In this document: positions 23,023 through 35,214 of the stretch, one piece after another | How positions within the stretch are numbered: the first letter of the stretch is position 1 | How the letters are laid out: every line of letters starts with the position of its first letter | Assembly (NCBI GenBank): GCA_002786025.1 | Contig: NHNW01000018.1 | Coordinates: forward strand, 709,483-773,482 | Source: Zasmidium citrigriseum | Taxonomy: Eukaryota; Ascomycota; Dothideomycetes; Mycosphaerellales; Mycosphaerellaceae | Direction of reading: 5' to 3' | Length of the DNA stretch: 64,000 nucleotides | Translations under genes and position numbers: made by a program | The notes under the pieces: generated by a model | Database searches by the model: none | What the model saw: the letters and a program-made list of their open reading frames with translations, nothing else | What the model was told of the DNA's origin: nothing

Positions 23023-23819
23023 ATGGGCTCCCTCCCCACCCCCACCCCCAAAATCACCCTATACACAAACCACATGTGTCCCTACGCGCACCGCGCCCAC
23101 ATCACCCTCGAAGAACTCAAACTCCCCTTCGAAGAAGTCATCATCGACCTCAACACGCCCCGACCCCAATGGTATCTTGACATCAATCCCCGGGGTTTGG
23201 TCCCGAGTATTAAGTACTCTGTGGAGGGGGTTTATGAGGAGGAGATTGTGACGGAGAGTGCGATTGTGAGTCAGTTTTTGATGGAGGAGTTTCCGGGGAC
23301 GTTGCTTCCGGGGACGGAGGGGAGGGGGGCGGCTTTGAGGTGAGTTGAGGGGATGGTTGTTGGGTGGGTGTGTTGAGCTGATGTGTGCATAGGAGAGCGA
23401 GGATTAATTTTTTCGTGGATACTTGGTCGACGAAGATTGGAAGTGGATGGTTCCCGATCATGATGATGGACGACGGACCCGAGAAAGAAGAGAAGTTGAA
23501 CGCATGGGTCGAGACGATCAAGAAGGAATTGGAGCCCCTCCTCGCCGATGCTAAGCCCTTCTTTGGTGGGAGCAAAGACCTCACCATGGCCGAAGTCATC
23601 GCGGCTCCGTTTGTGTTGAGGTTCTATCTCATCGCGGAGGATGGCGAGTTCCTTCCCAAGTCTTTGGTTGAGAAATTGGATAGTCTGCCGAATTTCAGTA
23701 GGTGGGCAAAGGAGGTTAAGGCCCATCCAAGTGTCTTGAAGGTCTTTCCCAAGGAGGAGATCATGGCGGGGATGAGGAAGAGACTGGGTTCTATGAAGGC
23801 GGCGGCGAAGAGCAAGTAA
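23023..23819 (+). CDS. Glutathione S-transferase, omega-like
   Basis: Two exons, join(23023..23339, 23393..23819), 247 aa. The 53-bp intron (GTGAGT/ATAG) splits an Arg codon. The thioredoxin-like N-terminal domain has ITLYTNHMCPYAHRAHI, where Cys-Pro-Tyr is the omega-class active-site motif, and LVPSIKY plus ESAIVSQFL for glutathione binding. The all-helical C-terminal domain has PFFGGSKDLTMAEV. Omega GSTs act as thioltransferases and reductases rather than classical conjugases. I chose the ATG at 23023 (context GCCAAAATGG). An in-frame ATG at 22930 would add a 31-residue basic, Ser/Thr-rich leader that could be a mitochondrial presequence, so dual targeting is possible. The 3' end converges on the BIR gene. 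Confidence 0.85.
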
Positions 23820-23974
23820 TAAAAGCAAATGAGGTTGAGGTTCCAGAATGTATGTTCATGCCTGTATGAAGTTCCTCACAACCCACTCTGTTGCATGGGT
23901 GTTCTTAAACACCGTACGAAAGACTTCCACTCTATCCAGTCAAAATGCAAAACGCCGCGCTTCCAATGCTTTGC

Positions 23975-26375
23975 TCATGTGGCAACCTGAATGCCATGCA
24001 CACTCTCCAACGCTTTCATGCCTTGCTTCTCAAAGGTAGATACCATTAGCTCGCACCTCCTCTTCAACTCTTCCTCGCCCTTCTCGGCACGATATCGAAT
24101 CCACTCTTCCACGGTCATCCTCTTCTCCGGGCTCTGCAAGTCTCCGGCCGCAGCTTGGAGCAGCTCTGATAGCTGGCCACCTGGTTCATCGAGATTCTCT
24201 TCTCCGTCGTCCTCGGGGTGAAGCGACGAAAGAAGCGCCGTGTCAGGATTAACAGCAGTCCAAGGTGCACTCGTGGTCAGGTGAGAAATCTGCTTGCTCG
24301 GGCTCAGCATCATCTTCGCTGGGGATCGATTGGGCGTGCTCGCTGCAAGCGGGATCTTGATCGTTTTGGTTGGGCTCAAAACAATGTTTGGTTGAGCTTG
24401 CTTCGCGGATGGTTCGATAAACGACGACTGTATGTTCTCTTTGTCGCTACCATTCGGACTGGGAGTATGGCCTGCTGGTGCATAGGACTGTCGCGACGGA
24501 GAATGGTGTTGTTGAATTGTGTTATGGCCATCTGCCTCCACCTCATCCTGGAGCTTCTGCAATTCTGCACTGTCTTTGCTAACTCGTCCAGACGACGGAG
24601 ACGGTTCGAATTCTTCAACATGGTCTTGCTCCTGTTCCACGGCGTGTTGCGAGGCTTGCTCTGCGGCAATGCGTGCAAGCTCCTGCTCGATCTCCATTTC
24701 ATCCTGGGCAAGATCTTCGTGCTCCTCCGCAGCGTCTTCCTGGTCTGACGTCGTCGATTTGGCTTTTGACGACCGTGATGAGCGTGTCGTCGACGTCTTC
24801 TTTCCTTTCGGTCTGCCCTTGCCCTTCTTTGCTGGTGCCTCTGCTGGTGGAGCCGGATTCAGCTCTATTGGATCGTCCTGCGCAAGCTCATCCTCATTCA
24901 TTGGGGCATCAGGCTTCGAATCTACAGACATCTTGGATGCCTTCTTCGGTCGTCCTCGCTTGGGCTTCGAGGCTTGCTCAGGCTCGAGTTCAATAACGCT
25001 GGATCCCTGTTTCCTGGATCCGTCAGACATCCTCTTCACACCTCGCTTGGGCTTCGTCCGATCAATTGCAGGAGTCGATTCGTCGCCAGGCTCAAAGTCA
25101 TCCACTTCTGAGTCATGTGGCAATTCAGGCCACGCTCCTGGTGCCGGATCTTCCACTGCAGGCTCTGGTTCCTTCTGGGCTTTCCGCTTGGTTCTAGTCG
25201 ACTTCTTGGGAGCAGTCATCTCGCTCTGACTGATCTCGATCACGGACGAATCGATCTGCTTCGATGCACGGGTTCCTTTCTTGGGTTTCTTGGAGGGGAC
25301 GGGCGGCGCTTCAACTTCGATTTCCTCCGTGGCCTGGGCCTGGTTGAGATCTGGATACAAGGCAGCCTCCTCTTCCAAAGGCTCTTCAGCAGCCTTTTTC
25401 TTGCCTTTCGTGCCTTTCGCTGGTGCCTTGGCCCTGCTTGCCTTCTTCTTCCCCTTCGTAGTACTTGTAGCCGTGGCTTGAGACGCGTTGGTCGCGGTGG
25501 TGACGTTGCTATCGTCAACATCCTCCAGCGGGTCAATATAGCTGCCAGGCATACTGGGCACGTCGCTCATGGCACTCATGGCGCTCATTGTGCTTATCCT
25601 GCTAGTCTTACTAGCGGTGCTCGCCCTCGCACCCTTCGTGTTTCTGCTCTTCTTGATCTTCCCATTGGCCGCATCAACCCCGTGAAAGTGTTCGAGTAGC
25701 GTAAAGAATCTGCACGTTGGCACTCGTCGTTTGTGTTCGGTGAAAGGATCATCTTTTGGCTCCCAACCATCCAGACTAAGGCCGCAGTAGAAGCAGGTAG
25801 CTCCATCGATACCATCGTCGTCCTCGGCGACCGGATCCCAACACCATCCAGCTTCCACCATCTTCGCGATCTTGCATTTCCATCCTTTCTTGCTTTCGTG
25901 CGGCCATCCATCGCCAGTCGCAAAAGTGGTTTTTCGGGCTTCAATCATCTCCTCGGATAGCGGATCTCGGTGTTCCAGGTCGGTATCATCCTCTGCCCTG
26001 AAAACGCTAGCAGCAGTCGCCCACGGACACCCACGCGTGTGAGCGATATGTTCCTGAATTGGCACATCGGTTTCCTCCCACCCGTCGAGCCGCACATTAC
26101 ACAGGAAGCAGGTGACATTGTCGATGGATTCTTGATCGGGTCGGTAGAAGAAGCCTGCACGTGCGAGCTGATTTAAGGTCAGTAAATGCAATATGAATGA
26201 TCACTTCCTGCAAACATACCAATACAGGATCGGGTTTCTCGTGCGGCCACTCGGCGGTGCTGGCGTTCTTCTTCTTCCCCGACGAAGTGGCCTGTCGCTT
26301 GCGGAGTGGCTGTGGCTCCTCGAATGTCCTCAATCGCGCCGGAAAGGACTGCATCTCCTTGTGAGTGACCGCCAT
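23975..26375 (-). CDS. BIR1: BIR-domain protein, survivin/Bir1-like
   Basis: Two exons, complement(join(23975..26167, 26220..26375)), 782 aa. The 52-bp intron (GTATGT/TCAG) lies inside the first BIR domain, joining KPDPVL to LARAGFFYRPDQ. There are two BIR zinc domains: CFLCNVRLDGWEETD...EHIAHTRGC, and CFYCGLSLDGWEPKDD...EHKRRVPTC. A long, highly charged tail rich in Lys, Glu and Ser contains basic GRPKKASK- and KGKGRPKGKK-like segments, and a conserved helical C-terminus follows (MTVEEWIRYRAEKGEEEL). This is the layout of fungal Bir1, the survivin subunit of the chromosomal passenger complex with Aurora kinase and INCENP at centromeres. BIR identity is clear; the complex membership is known for the family. 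Confidence 0.9.
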
Positions 26376-26713
26376 CGTGTCGACGTGGGTGGTTGAAGAA
26401 GTGTGCGGTTGCTTTCGAGGTCGCGTCAACAATGTTGTTGTGTTTACGCGGAGCTGCAAGCGCGGGATCGGGCATGGGACGGGCCGAAAGCTACGTCACT
26501 TGATCGGGGCTCGGGGCCAGACCACTTTCGCATGAGCCGGGAGTCGAGTTCTCACTCAACCCAACTCCAGAATCCTTCACCTGCTCTGTTGGCACCACCT
26601 CCTAGACAACCTGGGAGATGATGCTCTAAACCCGAACCAATCCGTACAATTATGGCTTCAAAATTTGATTGATCGTTTCATTGCCTCCCTTTCAAACCTC
26701 CCTGCGAAGAGCC
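26376..26713. promoter_or_regulatory. 338-bp divergent promoter, BIR1 / TAM41
   Basis: The two ATGs face away from each other across 338 bp, so both promoters and both 5' UTRs share this space. No TATA-like box is placed convincingly. Shared regulatory sites are likely but not demonstrable from sequence alone. Confidence 0.5.
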
Positions 26714-28516
26714 ATGTCGCTACCTAATAAGCTGGCTGTAGGTCGATGAACCCAATTCCCAACGTGAGAAACACCCTCGTTGACGGTCTCCTAGTCGTCG
26801 CCGGCATTCCACTCCCTCGTTGGCGCACACTCCTTCCTCCTCGGTCAAGCAGCTTGGAACTATCGGCCCTCCTTTCTACGATCGTCCCGCCAGACCCGAT
26901 CACTCTCTGCGACACCACTGCTTCGCGAACAACAACTAGAAGAACACTCGAAAGCCCCAAGCCAGACTCCGCCACCGTCGCAACCGCCTTCTAGTTCTTC
27001 TAGTTCGAACCAATCGTCTGGTCAGGCCAAACGAGCAGCTAAATCGGCGTCGGTTGACGAGAAGAAGTCAGGATGGACCGACTCCGCGGTAGCAGACAGT
27101 ACTGCTATGGGCAACGCGAATCAAAGCTTGCCTCCTGGCTGGGAAGAGAATGCAGACTACAACGTGTCGCGATTCGCTGACTTGCCGCATCGGTATTTCG
27201 GGTACAATCAGCACATCAAGATCAATGAGGACTTCAAGGAATCTTTGCGACAAGTTCTGTGGCAGTTCAGAGCTCCCATACGTTACGCATTTGCGTATGG
27301 CTCCGGTGTCTTTGGGCAAAAGTCGTCTTCGTCGAGCTCGCCTTCCGACTTCAGTCCTCACCCGCATCCTCCCAAGGCTGTTGAAGAGTGGCAGAAAGGA
27401 GGCGCAAAGATCATAGACTTCATTTTCGGGGTCAGCCACACGGAGCACTGGCATAGCTTGAACCTCCAGCAGCATCCAGAGCACTATTCTGGCTTGAAGT
27501 ACATGCCGTACAGCTCGGCTGTTGTCTCTTGGATGCAAGATGGATGGGGCGCAGGCTTGTATTACAACCCATACATCACGGTCAATGGCATCATGATCAA
27601 ATACGGCGTTGTAAATCTGGACACACTGGCCCGTGACCTGACCGATTGGGATACGCTGTACCTTGCCGGGCGTTTGCAAAAGCCGGTCAAGATCCTTCGA
27701 GACGATCCAAGAATACGCCTTTCAAACCAGGTCAACCTTATCTCCGCCTTGCGCACTGCTCTTTTGATGCTTCCGGAACAATTCAACGAACGACAGCTTT
27801 ACGAGCGAATTACCAGCTTATCCTACCTTGGAGACCCTAGAATGCACTCTCTGATTGCTTCTGAGGCCCCCAACAAAGTTTCCAACATTGTTGGCGCACA
27901 ACTGCCAGGATTCAGACAACTCTACGTTCCACTGATCGACAATCTGCCCAATGTGCGCTTCGCAGACCAACGTACGCCACGATCTCTTGGATGGGAGAAG
28001 GAAGACGCAATTCGGCACACGGGTGTCATTACTCAGTTAGATGATGTGCTCGGCGGTCAAGACGGGCTTTCCATGGCGCAAGACATGGATCCTGTCAAGC
28101 GCGGGAACATGGTTCGTCGGTTGCCGAAAGAGTTTCGCAAGAAGCTTTACTACCAGTACAAGAAGAAGTTTGGAATCCCTGGAAGCGCTTTCAGTGACAT
28201 CTTGGAGGAGACTAAAGATGACGATCCGACTGGCTTCAGGCGACGCGAGGGCGGAGACTTTGAAAGGCGAATCGCTCAGCAAGCTGATTTGCCCGAAGTC
28301 ATGGCCAAATGTGTGCAGGGAACTGTCAGCTGGCCGGCGACCATGCAGACCGTCAAGGGAGTCTTTACTTCTGGATTGACGCGATCGATCAAGTACGTTC
28401 AGGAGAAAAGATCCAAAGGCAAGGCGAAAGCCAAGGCGAGCCCCGAGAAGACCAATGCCACCAAGTCTGACAAGGACGGCGAGGCATCGGAAACGTCTTC
28501 GAAGAAAAGCGAATGA
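26714..28516 (+). CDS. TAM41: Mitochondrial CDP-diacylglycerol synthase Tam41
   Basis: Two exons, join(26714..26737, 26795..28516), 581 aa. A tiny first exon codes MSLPNKLA. The 57-bp intron (GTAGGT/CTAG, TTGAC branch-like site) leads in phase into SSPAFHSLVGAHSFLL, giving a basic, Ser-rich mitochondrial presequence with a Gln/Ser/Pro linker. The conserved domain starts PHRYFGYNQHIKI and carries the nucleotidyltransferase core YAFAYGSGVFGQ, IIDFIFGVSHTEHWHS, HPEHYSGLKYM and KYGVVNLDTLARDL. Tam41 makes CDP-diacylglycerol from phosphatidic acid and CTP in the inner membrane, the first step toward cardiolipin. An internal ATG at 27107 also opens the core domain but would remove the presequence, so I prefer the spliced start. 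Confidence 0.88.
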
Positions 28517-30121
28517 ACTTGATACACGACAGGCGGCTGAGACCTGATTGTTTATGCATAGCGGGTGGAGTATGGGGGCTGGGACCAAAAGAACGTGCTG
28601 CCTGAACGGAGGCCACTGCTGGGAAAATGGAAGTCAAATGCCATCACGAGGCTGCTTTCTTGTGTAGATACTTTGAGATAACGAGACGAATGCTCGAAAG
28701 AATTGTATCAAAGATCGAATGCGATGCCCATATGTGCTGAGTTGCATTCGACTGGTGGAAAAGGCATGCAAGCTAGCGGCTGTCCTTGCATGTCGCCCTT
28801 CTGCAGCGCCCTTCTGCATCGCCCTTCGCCCTCTGTTGCACTGGACTATCTCTCGCCTTGTTCAGCAATCTTCTCCCGTAGAATGACGGCCTTCGATACG
28901 TTTTTCCTGCATGCAGCCTCTAGTGACCAAATGCTATCTATGGCGTTCCTCTATTGTTTCTTGTACCTCCAATCCAAGACATGCAGAACAAAGACTCTAC
29001 AGGCCACGGAGGTCTTTGGAGACGATTAGTATGACGAGATCGCAGATATGTTGCTGTAGTCGAGCGATCCGCACTGTCCAAATGTCGATTCAATAACACC
29101 AACGTACAATCGCGAGATGCTGGAAGCAACGACCAGACGCCGGATGTCGAATCTCGCCAGCATTGCGATTTTCTGAGGCTTGGTATCACCATGCAGCCAT
29201 CCGTCAACCACTTCATTTGAGAGAACCGGAGTCGCGGCGTATGCCGTCGCCACACGTCTGAGGCGGACTCTGCATAACACTCGACGCCTGAGAGAAGACA
29301 TCACGATTAACCAAGACCCAAAGGCTGATCTCGCCTCGAGCCCCTCAAAACCCGTCGCCAGACTGCAGCAGCTGATATCGGCATGCATAATCAGCCGCAG
29401 CGATTGCCAGGTCCAGGATCAGAGCGTGCTCGAGCCGAACTTCGTTTGCGCCGATGCTTGGTGGCCGTACAGAACATGTGCGTCTGCGATTGTCCGTAGT
29501 AGGGGATGGAAGAGGAAAGAGAGAGCCAGTCGAGTGAAGCCACCCCTGTCGAACCATGCTCTGCGCTAATGCACCTCCCCGCCGCTCATCCTCCGGGTTG
29601 ATCGTTGTGGAAACGGTTCTGTTGGCTTTTTTCAAATAGCCGGATCGAAAGCCGGTACTGAAGGACATCGCGTTGATGGAAGGTTAGATAGGACCAAAGG
29701 GAACATGTCGGTGAACATGAAATGGCAAGAGCGCTACGCTTCGTCGGCGGCAAAGCAGTTCGGAATCGACATCAGGCTGTGGCGTTGCCGCGAATAGGAG
29801 CGACGCAGGCCAGGGCCTTCCCGGCGCCATCGAGCCCCTCGGACGCGATTCGACGAACAGGCCCAGCTGAAACAGATTGAAGGGGTCGAGGTTCTGGGCA
29901 ATATTGCTGTCTTCTGCCCCGTGCGTCTTCTGCTTCCACCTCTCCTAATCTGCGCCGGCCCTGTAACTGTCTACATTTGCGACTGTATCAAGCTATCTAG
30001 GCAAAGCATTTTTTTCAGTTTCATCGCCATGTCTCGCATAGACACCTGCCCCTGATCGGCTGGCCAGCGACTTCCTTCGCCCGTGGCTGACCGCCGCTCC
30101 GAGCGGCTTGGCGAACAGAAC
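28517..30121. other. Intergenic, no gene supported
   Basis: About 1.6 kb between two plus-strand genes. Open frames on both strands stay below about 130 codons and none has a recognisable motif. Base composition is ordinary, with no RIP signature. It should include the promoter of the patatin-like gene. Confidence 0.5.
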
Positions 30122-33100
30122 ATGACTACCGACACAAAGTACAGAGAACCCGAGGAGAGTGACGATTCGGGCTCCCCTTGTGAGGACGACCCATCTGAGG
30201 AGTGCGAAGATGATCGCTGTGGAGGCCCGGAATTGCCAATATGGCATTGCGTCGACTGCGACAGCTCGTATTGTAGGTTCGTATACTGACTTCGTTCGCC
30301 TTGCCAGAGACAAAAATCTGACATCGGTCTCAGCGATTGCTGGGGTCGGCAAGGACCTCACAAGCCCAAGAAGAAAGGCCGAGATGGTGTACCACACGAG
30401 AAAACGAGTCCTCAAGTTGTCAGACGGCTGAAAGGCATCTTACACCCCACGAGGAATCCTCAGGAGATCCAGAAACTTCACGAGGAAGATGAAACGACCA
30501 AATGGTTTGGGGTCTCGAAAGACCACGCTGGACGACCTGTATTTGAGGACTACGGCCGCTATGCTACGCTCATGTCCAGCATCTCGCCCATCGAGAGTAT
30601 GGGGAACCGCTATCCCCAGATCGTATCCTTCATTGGAGTCACCAACGCGGGCAAGTCGACACTTATCAAGATGCTGGTGAATCACGACACGCAGGCTGTC
30701 AATTCCGAGAACAGAGCAATGTTCCCTTCTCCGGTTGTTGGAAGCGTTGTCAACGATACCCTGCCTACTTCGGGAGATGTTCATCTGTACGCGGATCCAG
30801 CGACACATGCAGAACAATTACCAATCATATATGCCGACTGCGAAGGATTCGAGGGAGGCGAGCGAGTGCCTCTTGGAGCGCGTGCCCGGAAGCGAGTCAA
30901 TTCGGATCCAGAGAAGAATCAATTATCCAAGCCGGCGAACGTCTACTCTCGCCCTATCGAATGGGCCAACAGTGAGGAATCACGTCAACGAGAATACGCA
31001 GTGACAGCACTTTATCCACGGCTGCTCTATACCTTCTCAGACTGCGTCGTGTTCGTGCTGCGCAACCCGAAGACGTTCCAGTCGGCTGTTTTGACGAAAC
31101 TACTGGATTGGGGTGCAAGCTCTTTGGAAAAGTCCATCAATCAGCCTGCTCTTCCTCACTGCATCGTTGCTCTCAATGGCACTGATCCGGGTGTCGAGGA
31201 CAAGGAATGGGACGTCAACTTTGCAACCCAAAGCTTGCTTTCGTCTGTAAAGGGAGCGTTGGACTATGTCGAAGGCGTCCCTCGCTTTAGGGAGCTGGCT
31301 GAATACTGGCGAAGCCTTGGAAAACACATCTACTCCGTCGAAGACCTAATATTACGATATTACAGCTCCTTCAAGGTCGTTCGCATCCCCAGCAAGCCGC
31401 GATATACTACCATCAACGAGCAGATTGGCAAGCTGCAGCAGATCATCAAGGGGAACTGCGAAGAATCTTTCCGGAACAAACGACGAGCGCGAATGCTCAC
31501 TAATGCCGACGAACTTAATGTCTACCTCCAAAGCGGTTTCGATCACTTCACACAGCACCTCGATATCCCTTTCAACTTCATGAGAATATCCTTACTACGC
31601 AATCCAATCCCAAACGACTTCGGCGGGCACATCCTTCAACTATGCACGACGATCAGCTCTCAGCAACCGAATCATCAACACGGCCGCATCGCCTGGATCT
31701 TCGAAAAGCTGAGCGTTATGCTGGCGTCTTGCGTGCTTTTGGATTGCGCCCGCTTCAGAAAGGGAAGGGTGGATGAGCTGTTCTCGAACTATGAGAAGTT
31801 CTTTGACTGGGCCATGGGAGAGTACCTCGAGATGCATTATCCCTGCTCGTATATCAGTCCGGACGGAACTCGGCAGTGTATGCTGGTCAAGGCACGACAT
31901 CAGCCGAAGGGCCATCAAGATGAAAAAGGGATCATTGCGGCTGGCGACTACCAAGCGGCATTCGATGCTGGATTCTTGCCCCAATGGAAGTCACAACTCC
32001 GAGCTGCGATCGGAAGCATCCAAAGAGACTTCCAGTACGAGCTGGAGCAAGTTACTCACGGCCCTGATGTTCCCGCGATCCCAGAAGAGCGGATAGCCCT
32101 TGATCTACATGGCGAATATCTCAACCAATTCTTCGAAGCAGTGGGACCGGCATCGTCGATATGCAGTCATGCTACCTGCTTCTGCTGCTTGATGGATGTG
32201 CCTGAACATCCTCTTCCTTGCGGACATGTGCTATGCACAGCCTGCATCAAGGCCTACGGCAAGCAGACCAAGTCCAATGTGGTTGTTCCTTGCTGCCCTC
32301 TACATATCGAATCGACCCGATGGGCAAAACCAGCGATTGTCAAGTTCAAGCCTCCTGGTGCAGGCGTTCGGATTCTTTCCCTAGATGGCGGCGGCATTCG
32401 TGGCATTGTACAGCTTGAAGTCCTCCGGGCGATCGAGCAAGTGCTAGGGAGCCATCTGCCTGTGCAGTCATTCTTCGATCTGATCGTGGGGACTGGAACG
32501 GGAGGACTTGTCGCTGTTGCGCTCTCGATGAGGGATCGCACTGTGGACTCTTGCATCGACATGTTCGCTGCCATCTCCGAGCACGCTTTCACTCCTCGAA
32601 TCAAGGGCATACCATTCATCAGCCAGATTGCACAGGTCATTGGAAGTGGACCAAAGTACAAGACGAAGCCACTATACGGAGCTCTGAAGACCGCTTTCAC
32701 CGACGAGGACGATCTCTTTGGAACCAGCGACAAACGCCGCAGCGGTGCACGAGTTGCAATGACGACCACGAGTGCTACTGGTCAAGAGACTATCTTGCTC
32801 GCCAGCTATCGAAGACCCGAAGATCTGTTCCCGGCCTATTCTTTCGAACGCCCACACGATCCAGAGCTCGAACTCAAGACTTATGAAGCCATTGCTGCGA
32901 CAGTTGCGACACCGGCATACTTTAGACCTTTCGTGTTCCATGGAAAGACGTATCTCGATGGTGGAATACGAAGTCCAAACCCAGCTTTCATTGCTGACCG
33001 TGAAAGACGACTCATCTGGCCTGAGGTGCCGGAGCCGGATCTTTTCTTGTCTCTCGGAACTGGCCAGAACAGAATTACAGTACTCCAGAAGCTTTCGGAG

Positions 33101-34984
33101 AGGCAGCCTTCTCAGGCGAGCCCGACCGCTGCAGGACCAAACTCGAAGAAGGGTTCATCGAGATGGAGAACACGAAGAGTCGATGATGTCTTGGAAGCTG
33201 AGCTTGCCTGGGCAGCGTTCCGGAATTATGCGGTGAGAGAAAGATCAGAGGCAAAGGGGAGGAGATTTATTCGCTTCAATCCGGATCTGGACCGCGAACC
33301 ACCAGCCGCCGACAGCAAATCCGATATGCTGTCATTGCAGGTGAATGTCCGCAAGCGTCTTCAGACTGCTCATCGTCAGGCTGCACTCCGAAACGTAGCA
33401 CATCGACTTGTCGCTTCGAGCTTCTACTTGGATCTGCAGTCAAAAGCGACGGCCGAGAAGAGCGAGCAGATCTGTACGGGAGTCATTACCTGCCGGTTCG
33501 AAGACGGTAGCATGGAAATGTGCGCTCTGGGCAAGATCCTTGACGAGGCTCGAAGCGACGACTTTGAGCCATTCTTCTTGATCAAACCGAATCAAGATCA
33601 AGACGACGGCGCCTTCAGGGTGATCATCACCAGGACGGTCATTCGTGGAATGACAGAGAACGCGATCTTTGGCCTGCCAAACGTCAGCATTCCTCTGCGA
33701 AACGAGAGCAAGGCAACATCGATCAACTTGTTCTTGTCTGCACACGACGGGCTCGAACCCAATGGATTCCCCATCTCGGCCTTTCCACGAGTGCTTCTAG
33801 GAGAGCAGGTTGCCCAGAATACGCGACGTCCAACCCGAACGAGCTCCGAGCAACATCTACGAAGCCCCTTGCAACGTCTCAAGTCTACCGACGGCGACTC
33901 TATCTCACTCAACGGCCATCCAATCTCAGCATCTCTGACGAACAACAGCGAGGATTCTTGGCATGATACCAAGCTTTCACAATCTTCAACTGGCACGCAG
34001 AAGTCGCTTGCTGACCTGATCGCACAGCACCAGGCGCAGAATGGCGGAAGCAGCATCAAGGGCAAGACGAACAGATTCTGGACATATATTGGCAACAACC
34101 ACATGGCTCAGCACCCCGAAATGTACACGCCCGAAGAACTCTCCAAGTTTGGCATCGCAGCCACGAACGGGCTGGGCAGACCAGCAGAACTACCCACTCC
34201 CGCAAACGAGTCCTCAAACTCGTCTGACGCCACAAGCATGACAGCCTTGCCTTCGCTGCGGTCAAGACACACCCTGCCAGCAGACCTCCCAGCCCAAACC
34301 TCCTTCGAACTCGAAGCGCACGAAAGGACGAAATCCGCTGACAAACCCACCAGAGAGGCCGAACACCGTGAGTTTTACGCTCTCGCTCGAGAACACGCCA
34401 GATCACAAGTTGATCTCTCGCAGCCCTCGTCACCTACTAAACAACAGTACCACCCCGCCACCCTGACACTCAAACCCGACACCTACATCCCCACCGGAGC
34501 CAAGAAACCCAATGGAACACGGCTCGAGATCCCGAGCATGTGCGAGACGGAATTCGAGGAGGATTCAGACTGGGTGTCGACGTATAGCGGGGAGGAGGGG
34601 GATTGTGCAGAGGCACATGTGAGCCCCGTGATGCAGGTACGCATTCGCAATACGATTGACTCGATCATGAGTCTGTATAAAGGGAATGGGACGGTTTGTT
34701 GACGTGTGCGTGTTTTGCGTGGTTTTTAGTTCCCGCCTATGTTTCCCGGTCGAAGTCGAGAGAAGGGGTTCGAGAGGGGGGCGCTGGAGAGCGCGATTGA
34801 GAATTCGATGCCGGATGAGAAGTGAGTCATTCAATGAATGGAAGTTGAGGAGCAGAAGCTGATGTGACGATGTAGTACTGCCACCGCCCTCGATCGATGG
34901 CTGCAGTCTCAGAAGGGCAGCACAACATCCCTTACGAGGAAGAACGGCCGATTGAATGTCGTGCAAGAGGAAGTCGACGAATGA
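30122..34984 (+). CDS. Zinc motif-GTPase-RING-patatin multidomain protein
   Basis: Four exons, join(30122..30276, 30334..34636, 34730..34821, 34876..34984), 1552 aa. Exon 1 gives an acidic start and a B-box-like C43-x2-C46-x4-C51-x2-C54...H61 cluster that crosses intron 1. A P-loop GTPase-like domain follows (GVTNAGKST at about 153-161, then a DCEGFEGG switch-like motif). A RING-type finger sits at about 662-710 (CFCCLMDVPEHPLPCGHVLC), then a patatin phospholipase domain from about 728 (ILSLDGGGIRG, DLIVGTGTGG, YLDGGIRSPNPA). The nucleophile of GxSxG is Gly773 instead of Ser; the dyad Asp927 is kept. The tail is disordered. Exons 3 and 4 are my inference: splicing GTACGC/TTTAG then GTGAGT/GTAG gives a continuous frame (FPPMFPGRSREKGF, then ALDRWLQSQKGST). 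Without them the frame would stop at 34702. Fungal proteins of this kind are discussed as NLR-like immune or lipid-signalling proteins; function here is unproven. Confidence 0.8.
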
Positions 34985-35128
34985 AGAAGGAACGACCCTC
35001 TTATCCTCAAGGTATATCGACTGGGAACATTCACTGTGATCCAATCGTGGTCACTGATGTATGGCCTCAGCTCTGGTGGTCAGTACCAATTGATGCCACG
35101 AATACCCCATCGATATCATGAGACTGAC

Positions 35129-35214
35129 CATACCCAGGTCTAACGGTTATGATTGCCGCTTCCCAAACAGAAGGAGTATAGCGGCAGAAACGGGTTCGAC
35201 TCCCGTCCATAGCA
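35129..35214 (+). tRNA. tRNA-Gly(CCC)-like, intron-containing, acceptor stem unpaired
   Basis: A T-arm ACGGG-TTCGACT-CCCGT (35190-35206) forms a perfect 5-bp stem with the canonical loop. A box-A-like GGTCTAACGG precedes it. The anticodon stem GCCGC/GCGGC (35155-35159 with 35181-35185) encloses 21 nt, that is a 7-nt loop with anticodon CCC after TT plus a ~14-nt intron at the usual position. The 3' acceptor strand CCATAGC has no complementary GCTATGG at the 5' side, where the sequence is CATACCC or CCATACC. So this is either a tRNA pseudogene with a replaced 5' end, or my folding is wrong in that arm. Isotype Gly rests on the anticodon. Confidence 0.5.

Noticed and set aside
34694..34729. A 36-bp intron (GTTTGT...TTTAG) as the last step of the patatin gene
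   Set aside because: It is in phase but shorter than any other intron here; the GTACGC donor at 34,637 gives a normal 93-bp intron to the same acceptor.
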